DNA from: Calliphora vicina
Taxonomy: Eukaryota > Arthropoda > Insecta > Diptera > Calliphoridae
NCBI RefSeq assembly: GCF_958450345.1
Contig: NC_088780.1
Coordinates: 163,972,726 to 164,036,725, forward strand
Direction: 5' to 3'
Length of the DNA stretch: 64,000 bases
Shown: one piece after another, positions 61,411 to 64,000 of the stretch
How the letters are laid out: each line of letters opens with the position of its first letter
Position numbering within the stretch: position 1 is the first letter of the stretch
Translations under genes and position numbers: made by a program
The notes under the pieces: generated by a model
What the model saw: the letters and a program-made list of their open reading frames with translations, nothing else
Databases searched by the model: none
What the model was told of the DNA's origin: nothing

Positions 61411-62414
61411 GTAAGTAATAAAAACTTGTTTTTAAGAGAGCTTGGATTGGCTTGGCATGACTTCTTTAATTGAAATATTGCACTCCTTAGATCCTTATTT
61501 ATATGATTCTTTCAAAGCATTACAGATGCAGTAGAGTCATATAATAATTTTTAACGTAATTCTATAATTCTTAATGAAAGCAAAATAAACATATTTCCCA
61601 CCATGTAAACCCAGTGTCTTTCACTTGATTTAATTTAATTAAATTTTTCCTCATATGACCACCACACTCTGTAATTGTATGACTTAAAGACATAATTAAG
61701 CGAAACCACTACTTAAAACGCTATCAAATATAAGTTTCATTCATTCATTGCTATAAAAATGATTCTGTCTGTCTGTCCCTGTAAACCTCTAAGTAGAAAT
61801 AAACAAGATCGATCGGAATTATTTCTTTTGATCTTTAAGCATGTTTTTGTTGTTACGTTTCAAAGAAGCTCAACAACGTTCACATCGCATCACAGAACCT
61901 AGAGGGAGCGCATTAAATAACATGAAATGAAATCAAATCTAATTAAATGCTTTCAAATGATTCACTGTGGCATATAAATATTATAACGAGTACAAGTATC
62001 ATACAGATAGATAGATAGATAGATAGATAGCTGTATGACTAACTTGGCTTTTTTTCAGACAGATTACAGAGAGTTTGAGCTGTAGAGAAAGAATATTTTG
62101 TTTTTAAGCTCAATTTAGTGTCAGTTTGAAATTTTATGAGTTTTTTAGTTTTCAGAACTCAAAACAGTGGCTTTTTTTTTCTTCATGTGTTTTAATAATA
62201 GAGATTTCATTAGATATTTATACATGTTTGTATAATACTCGAAATGAATATCTTTAATGTTGATGTGGGATTGTGAGTGTTTGGAATTAAAACATTTAGT
62301 TTAGCATCGAACAGGAATGGGAAATTTAGTTCGAATTTTCTAATTGTAATTGCAAAATTATAGATTTTAAGATTCAAATTATATTGTTTCAAACATAATT
62401 AACTAGGAGCATTA
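61411..62414. other. AT-rich non-coding stretch
   Basis: Contains a GATA microsatellite (62006-62029, six tandem GATA-type units). No gene recognised. Confidence 0.45.
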
Positions 62415-63060
62415 CACGAGAGAACAACGAGTTTTCATTGTTGAAGAATATTTAAAAATTTGAAAGTTTTGGCTGCCTAAGTTAGAAAATTTCGTACAAA
62501 ATGTGGTTGGAATATTTAACTTCGTCAACTGTGAAGAGAGTAGTAGAAAAATTCTGGGAGATACGATCAATTGGTGATGCTAAACACATTGGTCTAACAA
62601 AAACAGACCGTTCAAATATCAAAATCCATGAACATCAATCGGCGTTGTGGAAAATAATTGTAAATTTCAGGAAGCTCACTGAAGACCTGTGGCTCCATTC
62701 TTCCAAAGCTTAATTGATACAAGAGCTTAAGATAAATGACCAAAGCGATGAAGCTCATTTTCACCAGGATCGCTTTGCTAATGGTCAAAATTTGCCGAAT
62801 TTAGTGATCGAAGAAACCACATGCGATTGTCGCAAACCAAATGCATTCACAGCATGTAACGCTTTTGTGTGAATTTTGGCTTTATAACGACCTCACTTCT
62901 ACGAAAATGAGTCTGGTGACAAGCAATGAAACCATCCAATTACAGCATGAGACGTTTCTCGGTTGTGTACTCTTTCGTTACGGTGATTAGATCTATAGAT
63001 CTAAATCACACGATCACCATTGGATTTCTGTTGATATGGTTATTTGATGTCAAATGTCAA
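62415..63060 (+). pseudogene. Second Tc1/mariner-type transposase remnant, N-terminal part
   Basis: Frames near 62415 read TREQRVFIVEEYLKI, like the helix-turn-helix start of arthropod mariner-like transposases; further on ETIQLQHETFLGCVLFRYGD matches the REIIQLQHKTFSGC stretch of the minus-strand remnant at 40000-40560, and AAATCACACGATCACCATTG is shared too. Many stops. Followed directly by mariner copy J. Confidence 0.6.
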
Positions 63061-63089
63061 TGCCAATAATCCCACATTGAAGGAAGATA

Positions 63090-64000
63090 CAAAAGGAAAA
63101 GGTTTTGTTTTGCTTAGAAAATGTTGCTTTACTTCTTTAATTTGAAAAAAAGTTGCACTGAAGCACCGTTTGCTTAGCGGTTTCAATGTGCGAGAGATGG
63201 TTTGTGCGGTTCAGAAGTTGTGATTTTGACATGGAAGACAAAGATCGCCCAAGTCAGCCAATAAAAGTTTGAAGACCAAGAATTGCAGGCGTTACTCCAT
63301 GAAGATTGTTGTCAAAATCACTACTCAAGTAGCAATTTCAAAACATTTGCGAGCTGCAGGATTCATTGAAAAGTAGGGAAATTGGTTACCATACGAATTG
63401 AAGCCTAGAGACCTTGAAATGTTGCATGTCCGAAAAGATGTTTGAACGTTATAAAAGAAAATAATTTTTGTACCGAATCATTACTTGCGATGAAAAATGG
63501 ATCAATTACTAAAACACGAAGTGTAAGAGATCGTACATGAAGCCGGGCCAATAGCCGAATCGACACCAAAGCCGAATATCCATGGCGCTAAGGTAATGCT
63601 CTCTATGTGGTGGGAGCAAAAGGGTTCTATCTATTATGAGCTGCTGAAAGCTGACCAGACCATCACAGGGAACCTGTAACGAATACTAGTGATTCGTTTG
63701 AAGCGAGCATAGGAGTATGAAACCGTAATATTCCATCATGACAAAGCTCGGCCACATGTTGGAATACCTGTTAAAAAGTATTTACAATAAAGTGGTTGGG
63801 TAATTTTTCCTCGACCATTTTATAGTCCTGAACGTGCCCAGTCCGACTACTATTTGTTTCGATCGATGCAGAACGCGCTCTCAGGGATACGCTTCACTTT
63901 GGAACAGAGTATCGGATATTGGATTGATTCTTTCTTTACCTCAAAAGATGAGCAGTTCTTTTGGCTCGGAATCCATATGTTTGCCAGAAAGATGGGGAAA
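63090..64000 (+). mobile_element. Mariner copy J, runs off the right edge
   Basis: Begins near GGTTTTGTTTTGCTTAGAAA, then TTACTTCTTTAATTTGAAAAAAAG and continues through the coding landmarks (TTTCGATCGATGCAGAACGC, GATGAGCAGTTCTTTTGGCT, ATGTTTGCCAGAAAGATGGG). Frames are broken. The 3' terminal repeat lies past the window. Confidence 0.9.

Overview
This looks like AT-rich nuclear DNA from a higher fly. The large introns and intergenic spaces full of DNA-transposon debris suggest a blowfly or house-fly relative rather than Drosophila; that placement is inference. Only two host genes can be supported, both on the minus strand. (1) The 3' part of a ladybird-type homeobox gene (28179-29042) has two coding exons joined by a 121-bp intron at homeodomain position 44/45. 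Its N-terminal exon is not visible, so it probably lies beyond the right edge, which would make most of 29043-64000 an intron. (2) A small two-exon gene at 7345-7886 encodes a 155-residue secreted protein of MBF2-like layout, with a TATA box, an initiator and an AATAAA signal.

Nearly everything else recognisable is mobile or repetitive. One mariner family (ends with TTGGGTGTATGAC, TA targets) is present in ten decayed copies: 1165-1985, 4690-5628, 10685-11788, 29542-30621, 33790-34320, 39170-39885, 42170-42682, 49780-50825, 55549-56135 and 63090-64000. There are also fragments of a Tc1-like transposase (31862-32073), a second Tc1/mariner-type family (about 40000-40560 minus and 62415-63060 plus) and a non-LTR reverse transcriptase (21590-22030).

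Non-autonomous elements are abundant and several have clean boundaries. Three copies of a 240-bp MITE (16900-17146, 17985-18227, 37494-37730) and a 229-bp MITE (47027-47255) sit in TA sites, and uninterrupted copies of two of the target sites occur in neighbouring duplicates. A 511-bp hAT-like inverted-repeat element (26995-27505) sits in a minisatellite with a perfect 8-bp target duplication. A 125-bp hAT-like MITE is at 46278-46402 with a truncated relative at 36674. A 1.5-kb element with long diverged inverted ends is at about 47585-49065.

Local repeats include a palindromic minisatellite of about 27 bp period (25449-26994), a 114-bp satellite array of about 14 units (59450-61080) with scattered relatives at three other places, a 200-bp triplication (8553-9152), and duplications of about 273, 316 and 230 bp at 46.7, 53.9 and 55.3/56.1 kb. 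No rRNA, tRNA or CRISPR was found. The remaining stretches are AT-rich non-coding DNA without recognisable genes; they may hold enhancers of the homeobox gene, which reading alone cannot show.
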